From an uncultured Anaerolineaceae bacterium (lineage in GTDB: Bacteria > Chloroflexota > Anaerolineae > Promineifilales > Promineifilaceae), in NCBI GenBank assembly GCA_937967805.1, contig CALBTC010000505.1, positions 1 to 22,558 of the forward strand: 22,558 bases of DNA. The letters are read 5' to 3'. The notes beneath the pieces were generated by a model that was not told the origin of the DNA, made no database searches, and worked only from the letters and a program-made list of their open reading frames with translations. Both the position numbers and the translations under genes were made by a program. Positions within the stretch are counted from its first letter, which is position 1. Every line of letters begins with the position of its first letter. Shown piece after piece: positions 7,602 through 14,713 of the stretch.

Positions 7602-9140
7602 ATGTCTCGTTTCCCCAAGCTCCCCCTCCTGCTCATCACTGGCTTAACGGCCGTTCTCCGCGCCCCCGGCCTGTTTGCCAACAGCTTCCAGGCAGACGAG
7701 GCGCTGTTTGCCACCTGGGCCCGGGAAATTGCCATCTGGCGCGATCCGCTGCTGCAAATGCAGCCGATTGACAAACCGCCGCTGCTTTTTTACCTGCAAG
7801 CCCTCTTTTATCCGCTGTTTGGCCCGGTGGAATTTGCCGCCCGCTGGCCCAACTGGATTGCTTCGCTTCTGCTTGTGCCCTTGACCGGGGTTCTGGCCTG
7901 GAAACTATACCGGCGGCCGGGAACGGCCGTTCTCGCCGCCGCCCTCATTGCTTTATTTCCCCTTAGCATCCAGTTTAGCCCCACCGTTTTTACTGATCCA
8001 CTGCTCACTTTTTTACTGATTACCGGATGTACGGTCGTTGCCGGCCAAAAACCCGGTTGGGCCGGACTGTTCTTTGGCCTGGCGCTCATTACCAAATATC
8101 AGGCGATGCTCTTTTTGCCCTTGCTGGTTGGTTTGGGTTGGGCGATGGGCTGGTGTTGGCGCCACTGGTTTCGTGGCTATGCTGGTTTACTGCTGCCGGT
8201 TGGCCTGTTTTTCGCCTGGGCAATGGCCCGCACCGGTTCGTTTGCGCTCTGGCAAACCCAGATCAGTAACTTTGGCGGCGTGCGCCTGAGCTGGTCCTGG
8301 GAAATCTGGCGCCGCTTTTGGGATTGGGTGGCATTGTGGCAAACGGCCGTTTCTCCCCTCATATTCTTTTTGCTCATTTCAGCTACGGCTTGGTTCCTAT
8401 TCCAACACCTTCGCCCAACTCAGACCTGTCAGGTTTCCTCGGCCGCAGGTAATGTCCGGCGAAACAGACCTGATAGGTCTCAAGCAGATCGCTTTATTCT
8501 AATTTTTATCCTGGGTTACGGTCTGTTTCATTGGCTGTGGGCCATTCCGGCTTGGGATCGCTACCTGCTGCCGCTGCTGCCGCTAATGGCCCTGCTTCTG
8601 GCGCGAGCGTACGGTGATTTGTTAGCTCATTTGCCCGCCGCCGCGCCTGTCTGGCAAGTTCGCGGCGTGCTGGTGATTCTGGCTTTGGTGCTTGTTTCGG
8701 CATCGTGGTCGGCGCGGAACGGCCGTTACCCCCTCGGCAGCTTCCCCCAGGCCGATCTAGGCGCAGCCGAGGTTGCCGCAGCCCTGGCCGATGCGCCATA
8801 CGGCACCGTTTTATATGATCATTGGTTTAGCTGGCAGTGGCGCTACCATCTGTTCGACAAGCGCGTTTTTGTGAGCTGGTTTCCGCATGGCGATGCCCTT
8901 GCTGCTGATTTGGCCGCCTTTGCCCAGGATGGTTCGCCGCGCTACCTGGCCTTGCCCAATACGGCCGTTGCCCAACCCATCATCCGCACTGTTCAAGAAG
9001 CTGGCTTTGGATTAACGGCCGTCACGCAATCTGACCACATCGTGCTCTTTAAAATTAATCCACAGACAATACAGATTTCGCAGATTAAAAACAAAAATCT
9101 GCGTCATCTGCGGATAAAAAATCTTCTGGTGGCGGCATGA
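7602..9140 (+). CDS. GT39 (PMT/ArnT-like) membrane glycosyltransferase
   Basis: A 512-aa GT-C membrane enzyme that would transfer a sugar from a polyprenyl-phosphate donor on the outer face of the membrane. The first loop carries the acidic pair Asp32-Glu33 (FQADEALFATWARE), followed by DKPPLLFYLQAL (57-68) and FTDPLLTFLL with Asp132; these are the PMT_2 landmarks. About ten hydrophobic helices follow. Two insertions are odd. Residues about 274-294 (TCQVSSAAGNVRRNRPDRSQ) and the last 20 or so (QISQIKNKNLRHLRIKNLL) are encoded by palindromic repeats rather than normal protein sequence. The stop overlaps the next start by 4 nt (ATGA), so the YfhO gene is coupled. Confidence 0.88.
   Translation: MSRFPKLPLLLITGLTAVLRAPGLFANSFQADEALFATWAREIAIWRDPLLQMQPIDKPPLLFYLQALFYPLFGPVEFAARWPNWIASLLLVPLTGVLAWKLYRRPGTAVLAAALIALFPLSIQFSPTVFTDPLLTFLLITGCTVVAGQKPGWAGLFFGLALITKYQAMLFLPLLVGLGWAMGWCWRHWFRGYAGLLLPVGLFFAWAMARTGSFALWQTQISNFGGVRLSWSWEIWRRFWDWVALWQTAVSPLIFFLLISATAWFLFQHLRPTQTCQVSSAAGNVRRNRPDRSQADRFILIFILGYGLFHWLWAIPAWDRYLLPLLPLMALLLARAYGDLLAHLPAAAPVWQVRGVLVILALVLVSASWSARNGRYPLGSFPQADLGAAEVAAALADAPYGTVLYDHWFSWQWRYHLFDKRVFVSWFPHGDALAADLAAFAQDGSPRYLALPNTAVAQPIIRTVQEAGFGLTAVTQSDHIVLFKINPQTIQISQIKNKNLRHLRIKNLLVAA
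8421..8481. repeat. AGACCTGTCAGG palindromic repeat inside the GT39 gene
   Basis: AGACCTGTCAGGTTTC (8422-8437) and GAAACAGACCTGATAGGTCT (8461-8480) form an imperfect inverted repeat around a GC-rich centre. It keeps the reading frame open and adds about 20 polar residues, apparently in a loop between membrane helices. The wording (AGACCTGATAGGTCT) is that of a repeat normally found between genes. Confidence 0.55.
9071..9114. repeat. CGCAGATT palindromic repeat forming the 3' end of the GT39 gene
   Basis: ACAGATTTCGCAGATT (9071-9086) pairs imperfectly with AATCTGCGTCATCTGCGG (9096-9113). The AT-rich repeat is translated in frame as a basic tail (SQIKNKNLRHLRIK). The stop and the downstream start lie just beyond it. 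Confidence 0.6.
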
Positions 9141-12067
9141 AACGATTTGAGTGGTTAAAGCGCCTTCCGCCGCTGGTGTGGCTGCCGGTGCTGTTGGCGA
9201 TCTTTTTTAACAGGATGGCTTTCAGCAACCTCATTTTGGCGCGGGGGGATACGTTTCTTTATTTTTATCCATATTGGGAGGCAGCGGCTGAGGCTTTGCG
9301 CGACGGCCGTATCCCCCTCTGGAATCCAAACCTGTTCATGGGCGCGCCATTCCTGGCCAACAGCCAGGTTGGTTTTTTTTACCCGCTCAACTGGCCGCTC
9401 TGGCTGCTGCTCCCTGCGCCTTACGCTGTCAGCGCTTCCATTTTGCTGCATCTGCTCATTGCCGGCGTTGGCGCGTATTTGGCCGGGCGGCGCACGCTGG
9501 GGCTGGGGCGATGGGGTGGGTTGGTAACGGCCGTTCTCTTTGCCCTCGGCGGCTATCTCACGGCGCAGGTGGAGCACATCAACCAGCTTCAAGGTTTGGC
9601 CTGGATGCCCTGGTTTTTGTGGGTGGCTGCCCTGGTGTTTCGCAGCAAGACGGGCAGCCGCTGGGTGTTGGTAGGGCGGGGCGCGGTAGGCTTTGCCTTG
9701 CTGTTTAGCCTGCAACTGCTGGCCGGGCACACGCAAACCAGCTTCATCACCGGCGTCATGCTGGTTGTGTGGGGGGCGGCACATTGGCTGGAGAAATGGC
9801 TGCTGCGCAACTCGCCACATGGATTGGGGCTGTCATTCCAGTGGCGACGTTTTGTGCGGCGGCTGCCGCTGGTTTTGTTGATAGGGGGCTGGATGGCTTT
9901 GCTGTTAACGGCCGTGCAGACCCTGCCCACCTTCGAACTCATCCAGCAGTCCAGCCGCCAGGGCGGGTTGACACCTAATGAAGTGCTGTCGTTTTCGCTC
10001 CATCCACTGCTGCTCAACCGGGCGCTGCTGCCCGCCTACGGCCAATCCCTATTTAGCGAATACGTGGCCATATTACCGCTGACGGCGCTGCTGCTGGCCT
10101 TCCTGGCGGCATGGCAGTGGCGGCAGTGGCGCGGTATCCTGCCCGCGATGGCCCTGGTTGTGCTGGGGCTGCTGTTGGCGCTGGGCATCTTTAATCCGCT
10201 TAACTGGCTGCTGGCCCGTTTACCCGGCTTTGATCTGTTCCGCGTGCCGGCGCGCTGGCTGGCGGTGTATGCTCTGGGTGTCGCTTTGCTGGCCGGACTG
10301 GGCTGGCAAATGGTGCTGGACCGCTGGCTGGTGCGGCAGCGCGACTGGCACAGCATCCCTTTACGGGCCAAAGAAAATTTGTGGCATCTGGAACGGCCGT
10401 TTCGCTATGGCATCTGGCTGCTCATTGGGCTCATCGCCTGGAACGTTTTGGCCAACATCGCCGCTATTTTTGTGCCGACGGGACCAGAAGCTCCGTTTGA
10501 ACAGGCGGGTATTGGTTCCCTGCTGCTTTGGCTGTTGGAGTTGCTGCTTTTGTTTGGCCTCATCATGGGGCAGCGGCTGGTTTACGCACCGGAAAACCGC
10601 TTTCGCTTCAGGCTGGAAGTGCGCCAGCCCGGTTCGCCGTGGCTGCTGCTGCCGCTGCTGGCCATCCTGCTCTTTTGGGGCACGCGCACCCATCCCTACA
10701 ACAATCTCACCACCCCCGAAGCATACTTCGATTTGCGCCCGCCGCTGGCCCGCCTCATTGCCGAAAATCCGTGCCGCAACGATGTCGTTTGCACCTCGCC
10801 GCCGGATCGCTTTCTCAGCCTGTCAGACATTTTCTTCGATGTCGGCGATCAGGCGGAAATCAATACGATTTACGCTGATCAGCTATCGCCGCGAGCGCAG
10901 TACGATTACACCATTGCCATCAAGCAAAAAGAGATCATTGCCCCCAACCTGCCACTGAGTTTTGACCTGGCGGCGGTGGACGGTTTTGACGGCGGCATTT
11001 TGCCGCTCAATTCGTATAGCCAGTTTGCGCAGTTGGTGCTGCCGCCAGAGACGAGGACGACAGACGGCCGTTTACGCGAGCATCTCACGGCCGTTCCCCC
11101 TGCATCCTGGCTCGATCTCACCAACAGCCGCTACGTCATCACCGACAAGGTGGGCGATGTGTGGCAGGAAGTGGGCTTTAGCATGACCGCCTTCTTCGAC
11201 CTGGAATTTCCCACAGCGTTGGGGCCGGGCGAGTCGCTGGAAATAGCGTACACGCCACCCTTTACCGCCACGGCGCTGGCCCTTGTTTCAGAGGGGAGCC
11301 CCGGCTGGATCGAAGTGGAAACGCAGGCAGGTGACCAGTGGGAAATCCCCGCGTTTGCCGCCGGCAGCGGGGTGGTGCGCGCCGGCTGGCCGGCGTCGGC
11401 CTCCATGCGCCAGATTGCTGAGCAGGCAGCCCCCACGCGTTTAATCCTGCACGGTCCTGAGAAGGGTGTGTGGCACATTTACGGAACGACGCTCATTAAT
11501 GAATTGGACAACACGTTTCAGCCGCTGGTGCTTGGCAACTATCGCCTCATCCACTCTGGGGATGTAAAAATTTATGAGAACCTTGACGTACTGCCCCGTG
11601 CTTTTTTGCTGCCTGGCTGGACCTGGCAGCCGGACCAAACGGCCGTCCTGCAAACCATGCAGCAGCCGGATCTTGACGTGCGGGAAACGGCCGTCCTCCT
11701 CGGCAGCGGCGAAGATCACACAGATGAACGTGATCCCGAAGCCTCTGCCATAATTACCCGCTACGAACCGGAGCAAGTTTTAGTACAAACCCGGAGCAGC
11801 CGCCCGCAGCTGCTCCTGCTCAGCGACGCCTACTACCCCGGCTGGCAGGTCACCGTCAATGGCTCACCCGCCGAACTGCTTCAGGCCGATGGCCTGTTTC
11901 GTGGCGTGCTGCTGCCGGCGGGCGAGCATGAGGTTGTATTTAGTTTTGCCCCGCGCAGTTTTCAATTAGGTTGGATGATGACGGCCGTTGGCCTGACTAT
12001 GATTATTTTGCTGGGAGCAGCTTTGCTTGTTTTACAGCGTTTGGATGCCAGACGATCTGTTTATTGA
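9137..12067 (+). CDS. YfhO-family GT-C membrane protein
   Basis: A 976-aa polytopic membrane protein of the YfhO family (GT-C fold, implicated in lipid-linked glycosylation of surface polymers in Gram-positives). The N-terminus has ARGDTFLYFYPYWEA with Asp38, then WNPNLFMGAPFLANSQVGFFYPLNWP, both diagnostic. About a dozen helices reach residue 520. A long extracytoplasmic domain follows, and the conserved C-terminal SDAYYPGWQVTVNG lies at about 895-908, with a final TM helix. It is somewhat longer than Bacillus YfhO. It overlaps the GT39 gene by 4 nt, and with the GT2 gene upstream makes a three-gene glycan module. The acceptor is unknown. Six to nine ACGGCCGT octamers fall inside. Confidence 0.9.
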   Translation: MKRFEWLKRLPPLVWLPVLLAIFFNRMAFSNLILARGDTFLYFYPYWEAAAEALRDGRIPLWNPNLFMGAPFLANSQVGFFYPLNWPLWLLLPAPYAVSASILLHLLIAGVGAYLAGRRTLGLGRWGGLVTAVLFALGGYLTAQVEHINQLQGLAWMPWFLWVAALVFRSKTGSRWVLVGRGAVGFALLFSLQLLAGHTQTSFITGVMLVVWGAAHWLEKWLLRNSPHGLGLSFQWRRFVRRLPLVLLIGGWMALLLTAVQTLPTFELIQQSSRQGGLTPNEVLSFSLHPLLLNRALLPAYGQSLFSEYVAILPLTALLLAFLAAWQWRQWRGILPAMALVVLGLLLALGIFNPLNWLLARLPGFDLFRVPARWLAVYALGVALLAGLGWQMVLDRWLVRQRDWHSIPLRAKENLWHLERPFRYGIWLLIGLIAWNVLANIAAIFVPTGPEAPFEQAGIGSLLLWLLELLLLFGLIMGQRLVYAPENRFRFRLEVRQPGSPWLLLPLLAILLFWGTRTHPYNNLTTPEAYFDLRPPLARLIAENPCRNDVVCTSPPDRFLSLSDIFFDVGDQAEINTIYADQLSPRAQYDYTIAIKQKEIIAPNLPLSFDLAAVDGFDGGILPLNSYSQFAQLVLPPETRTTDGRLREHLTAVPPASWLDLTNSRYVITDKVGDVWQEVGFSMTAFFDLEFPTALGPGESLEIAYTPPFTATALALVSEGSPGWIEVETQAGDQWEIPAFAAGSGVVRAGWPASASMRQIAEQAAPTRLILHGPEKGVWHIYGTTLINELDNTFQPLVLGNYRLIHSGDVKIYENLDVLPRAFLLPGWTWQPDQTAVLQTMQQPDLDVRETAVLLGSGEDHTDERDPEASAIITRYEPEQVLVQTRSSRPQLLLLSDAYYPGWQVTVNGSPAELLQADGLFRGVLLPAGEHEVVFSFAPRSFQLGWMMTAVGLTMIILLGAALLVLQRLDARRSVY

Positions 12068-12082
12068 TTTTGGAATGACTAC

Positions 12083-12148
12083 AGCGAATTTCAGAAATTA
12101 GCGAATAGAAATTCTTACGTGAAAATTCGTTATTTACTCAAATTCGTT
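12083..12148. repeat. GCGAATTTC imperfect palindrome upstream of the TIM-barrel gene
   Basis: Left arm 12083-12106 and right arm 12125-12148 are complementary at 19 of 24 positions. It fills the gap after YfhO. An open frame from a GTG at 12119 would run through it, which is why the start is placed later, at 12173. Confidence 0.5.
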
Positions 12149-12172
12149 GTTGTCAATGGTGGAGAACATAAC

Positions 12173-12982
12173 ATGATGGAATTACTTTCGCGACCCAAAC
12201 TGGGCGTAGCGTTATGGACGTTGGGAAAAATGCCGCTGGCCGAATTGGCTAAACTGGTAGCCGAGATGAAATATGATGGCGTGGTGCTGCCTTTTTCGCG
12301 CGTTGAAACAGCAGCTGTCGCGGCTGAAATTTTGCAGCTCCACAATCTTACTTGTTTTGCCCTCACACCTAATCCGGTTGATCTGGCTCATCCTGATGCG
12401 GCCGTTCACCAATCCGCCATCACCCACGTAGAAAAAGTCGTTGAGACGGCCGCTGCCCTGCAAACCCGACTTGTTACCGTATGTAACTTGCCAGGACGTT
12501 TCCGCCCTATCGCAACTGCTGAGGAGGAGCAGGCACTATTTGAAACGGCCGTCGCTCACCTGGCCACCTTTGCCGCTGAGCGCAACATACAGTTGGCGGT
12601 TGATGTTGTGAACCGGTATGAGAGCTTTTTGTGTGTGAATACGGCCGTAACCCTGGACATGCTCTCCCGTCTCAACCAACCCAACCTCGGCCTCACGCTC
12701 AGCGCCTTCCACATGAACCTGGAAGAGCAAGATGCCGCTGCCGCTATTCAAGCCGCTGGTGATAATCTGGCCTTGTTCTACATGGCCGACTCCAATCGAC
12801 AGGCGATCGGTCAGGGGCATCTGAAGTTGGGCATGCACCTCTGGGCGTTGGAATCGCTGCCACAGGTGCCGGTGATTTTGGAATGTTTGCCACAAGGCAG
12901 CGATCCGTTTGGTGAAAGGTTGGGGGAGGACGGCCGTAACCAGGTCATTACCTACCTCAAAGAGTCCCGAACCTGGTTCTAG
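12173..12982 (+). CDS. Sugar isomerase/epimerase-like TIM barrel with altered metal site
   Basis: A 269-aa AP-endonuclease-2/xylose-isomerase-like barrel close in pattern to the tagatose/psicose 3-epimerase group: VDVVNRYE (143-150), SAFHMNLEE (177-185), ADSNR (205-209), GQGH (213-216) and VILECLP (234-240). In that group four residues bind the metal (Glu, Asp, His, Glu). Here the corresponding positions read Asp144, Ser177, Tyr203 and Glu237, so three are replaced. The substrate-side residues Glu150, His180 and Arg209 are kept. It may be inactive or do different chemistry. ATG 12173 is chosen because GGTGGAG (12159-12165) precedes it. The inositol-phosphate synthase gene follows, suggesting but not proving a link with inositol metabolism. 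Confidence 0.8.
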   Translation: MMELLSRPKLGVALWTLGKMPLAELAKLVAEMKYDGVVLPFSRVETAAVAAEILQLHNLTCFALTPNPVDLAHPDAAVHQSAITHVEKVVETAAALQTRLVTVCNLPGRFRPIATAEEEQALFETAVAHLATFAAERNIQLAVDVVNRYESFLCVNTAVTLDMLSRLNQPNLGLTLSAFHMNLEEQDAAAAIQAAGDNLALFYMADSNRQAIGQGHLKLGMHLWALESLPQVPVILECLPQGSDPFGERLGEDGRNQVITYLKESRTWF

Positions 12983-12999
12983 AAATTAACATAATGCTT

Positions 13000-13027
13000 T
13001 TGTTATCTATTCCAGCAGAGGTATAAT
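13000..13027 (+). promoter_or_regulatory. Promoter of ino1 with flanking inverted repeat
   Basis: TTGTTA (13000-13005), a 16-nt spacer and a perfect TATAAT (13022-13027). TTCCAGC (13010-13016) and GCTGGAA (13033-13039) are perfect 7-bp inverted repeats that flank the -10 box and could bind a regulator. The untranslated leader to the ATG would be about 150 nt; no known riboswitch is recognised in it. Confidence 0.6.
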
Positions 13028-13186
13028 CGCCCGCTGGAACGAATTCATTAATCAACAAACGGGCTATTTCTAGATCGTGAGCCTGAAACGCTGAGCCAGA
13101 TTCAAAATCTGCTTATTCTGCACAAATTAACCGCTTTGCCTCCCTGCTCCCGACTAAAAAAACAGCCCAAAGATTTAGGAGAGAAC

Positions 13187-14269
13187 ATGTCAGAAAGAAA
13201 AAAAGTACGCGTAGCCATTATCGGCGTCGGTAACTGCGCGTCGTCTTTAGTACAAGGCGTCCAATATTACAAAGATGCAGCTGATGATGCCGATATCCCC
13301 GGACTTATGCATGCCACCGTTGGTGGCTATCACGTCCGCGATATTGAATTTTCCGCTGCCTTTGACGTAGTAGAAGGCAAGGTGGGCAAAGATCTAAGCG
13401 AGGCGATTTGGGCGGAACCAAACAACACCATCAAGTTTGCTGAAGTTCCTCACCTGAACGTTCCCGTCTCACGCGGTATGACTCACGATGGCCTCGGCAA
13501 ATACGTCAAAACGAAGGTGAAAAAAGCGCCTGGCCCCACCGACAACATCGTTAAAATCCTCAAAGATACCGGCACAGATGTCATCGTCAACTTTATGCCG
13601 GTGGGATCAGAGATGGCCACCAAATGGTATGTGGAGCAGGCGCTCGACGCTGGCTGTGCTTTTGTTAACGGCATTCCCGTGTTCATTGCCAGCTCTGAAT
13701 ACTGGAGCAAGCGCTTTGCTGAACGCAATCTGCCCATTGTTGGCGACGACATCAAAAGCCAGGTCGGCGCTACCATTACCCATCGCGTTTTAACGAATCT
13801 TTTCAAAGATCGCGGCATCCATCTGGACCGCACCTACCAGCTAAACTTTGGCGGCAACATGGATTTCTACAACATGTTGGAGCGCGAACGGCTGGAATCT
13901 AAGAAAATTTCTAAAACCAACGCCGTCACCAGCCAGCTGCCCTACGACATGGGCGAGGATAACGTACACGTTGGCCCCAGTGACTACGTGCCCTGGCTCA
14001 CAGACCGCAAATGGTGCCACATTCGCATGGAAGGGCGTGCCTTCGGCAACGTGCCGCTTAACCTGGAGCTAAAGCTGGAAGTATGGGATTCACCCAACTC
14101 TGCCGGAGTCATGATTGATGCCGTGCGCTGTGCCAAGCTGGCGCTGGATCGCAACATTGGCGGCCCGCTGATTGCCCCTTCATCCTACTTCATGAAGACA
14201 CCGCCGGAACAATTCACCGACGATGAAGCGCGCAAGCTGACTGAAGCATACATTGCCGGAGATTTGTAA
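13187..14269 (+). CDS. ino1: Inositol-3-phosphate synthase
   Basis: A 360-aa NAD-dependent enzyme that cyclises glucose 6-phosphate to myo-inositol 3-phosphate, the first step to inositol phospholipids or inositol-based solutes. The N-terminal Rossmann motif [19 protein letters not shown] (10-28) is the signature of the actinobacterial-type short [28 protein letters not shown] and [12 protein letters not shown] are further family landmarks, and the length fits. ATG 13187 follows AGGAGAG (13177-13183); an earlier in-frame start at 13136 has no such support. It has its own promoter. No ACGGCCGT octamer occurs here, unlike in almost every neighbour. The stop overlaps a 17-bp palindrome. Confidence 0.95.
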   Translation: MSERKKVRVAIIGVGNCASSLVQGVQYYKDAADDADIPGLMHATVGGYHVRDIEFSAAFDVVEGKVGKDLSEAIWAEPNNTIKFAEVPHLNVPVSRGMTHDGLGKYVKTKVKKAPGPTDNIVKILKDTGTDVIVNFMPVGSEMATKWYVEQALDAGCAFVNGIPVFIASSEYWSKRFAERNLPIVGDDIKSQVGATITHRVLTNLFKDRGIHLDRTYQLNFGGNMDFYNMLERERLESKKISKTNAVTSQLPYDMGEDNVHVGPSDYVPWLTDRKWCHIRMEGRAFGNVPLNLELKLEVWDSPNSAGVMIDAVRCAKLALDRNIGGPLIAPSSYFMKTPPEQFTDDEARKLTEAYIAGDL

Positions 14270-14302
14270 GATTGGTTCAATCTGCCAGATTGAACCAATC
14301 TT
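14268..14302. repeat. Perfect 17-bp palindrome at the ino1 stop (AAGATTGG family, copy 3)
   Basis: AAGATTGGTTCAATCTG (14268-14284), one base, then its exact complement (14286-14302). It overlaps the last two bases of the ino1 stop. No T-run follows, so it is a weak terminator candidate. The ends share AAGATTGG/CCAATCTT with the elements at 1717-1776 and 6666-6719, but it lacks their internal spacer. Confidence 0.7.
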
Positions 14303-14348
14303 GAAAGCTGTACTTTAGTTGGGGAAAAATCTCGTACTAAAGTTGGTC

Positions 14349-14377
14349 TTGACGCCAAAAAAGACCTATGCTATAGT
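14349..14377 (+). promoter_or_regulatory. Strong promoter of the exporter leader
   Basis: TTGACG (14349-14354), exactly 17 nt, then TATAGT (14372-14377). The expected start site is about 14384. The transcript would contain a 32-codon ORF, several hairpins and two terminators before the ABC exporter genes. Confidence 0.7.
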
Positions 14378-14406
14378 GCCGAGGCTAGAAATATTAGCAA
14401 AATCTT

Positions 14407-14535
14407 AAAGGAGATAGGCGCAAATGAATATGTTGTACTTCGATAGCATCATCATCGTCCATCGTGACGCCGTTGGCGGCAGTGCCAACCTTTGCGCCTG
14501 TGATCAGGTTCCTCCTTTGTGACTTCCATCACAAA
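14407..14535 (+). promoter_or_regulatory. Leader RNA with sequestered RBS and competing hairpins
   Basis: Pairings seen: the Shine-Dalgarno AAAGGAG (14407-14413) with CTCCTTT (14512-14518); AGGCGCAAA including the A of the start codon (14416-14424) with TTTGCGCCT (14491-14499, 9 bp perfect); GTTGGC (14472-14477) with GCCAAC (14484-14489); and TTTGTGA (14516-14522) with TCACAAA (14529-14535). The first and last share bases 14516-14518 and exclude each other. CGTGAC (14463-14468) could also pair with GTCACG (14554-14559) in the first terminator. This is the logic expected of an attenuator or of a structured small RNA; function is inferred. Confidence 0.6.
14424..14522 (+). CDS. 32-aa leader peptide candidate upstream of ABC exporter
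   Basis: An ORF with a near-consensus RBS (AAAGGAG, 10 nt before the ATG) directly under a strong promoter. The product begins MNMLYFDSIIIVHRDAV and ends ANLCACDQVPPL. It is not a signal peptide or recognised toxin. Three consecutive ATC codons (9-11) and a Pro-Pro pair two codons before the stop are possible places for slow translation. A ribosome in the ORF would block the pairings that hide the RBS. By analogy with BmrB, the leader of the Bacillus bmrCD exporter, it may sense translation inhibitors. It could instead be an untranslated part of a small RNA. Confidence 0.5.
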   Translation: MNMLYFDSIIIVHRDAVGGSANLCACDQVPPL

Positions 14536-14550
14536 TAAGAGTTGACAACC

Positions 14551-14586
14551 ACGGTCACGGCGCCCATAGCCCGTGACCGTTTTTTT
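14551..14586 (+). terminator. Rho-independent terminator 1 of the leader
   Basis: ACGGTCACGG (14551-14560) and CCGTGACCGT (14571-14580) form a perfect 10-bp GC-rich stem with a 10-nt loop, followed at once by a run of T. This is a strong intrinsic terminator lying before the ABC genes. Confidence 0.85.
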
Positions 14587-14590
14587 GTTT

Positions 14591-14649
14591 TGCCGCTTAG
14601 ACGCCACGGGTACGCCCTGTGGCGTTTTTTGTTCCAGCTAAAGCGGCAG
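14591..14649 (+). terminator. Terminator 2, nested in an outer stem
   Basis: ACGCCACGGG (14601-14610) pairs with CCCTGTGGCGT (14615-14625, one bulged A), followed by T6. The flanks TGCCGCTTAG (14591-14600) and CTAAAGCGGCA (14638-14648) are also complementary, giving a larger alternative fold that encloses the terminator. A further 8-bp inverted repeat, TAATCGGC/GCCGATTA (14650-14657 and 14689-14696), follows without a T-run. Confidence 0.7.
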
Positions 14650-14713
14650 TAATCGGCCGAAGTGTGGCCCTATTTCTGAGAATTTTTCGCCGATTAAAAA
14701 TACCGGACATAGG

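Noticed and set aside
12119..12172. GTG start for the TIM-barrel gene
   Set aside because: The extension is encoded by the arm of an intergenic palindrome. ATG 12173 has a good RBS.
14268..14302. 17-bp palindrome as the ino1 terminator
   Set aside because: The stem is long, but no T-run follows, so I list it as a repeat. Some termination remains possible.
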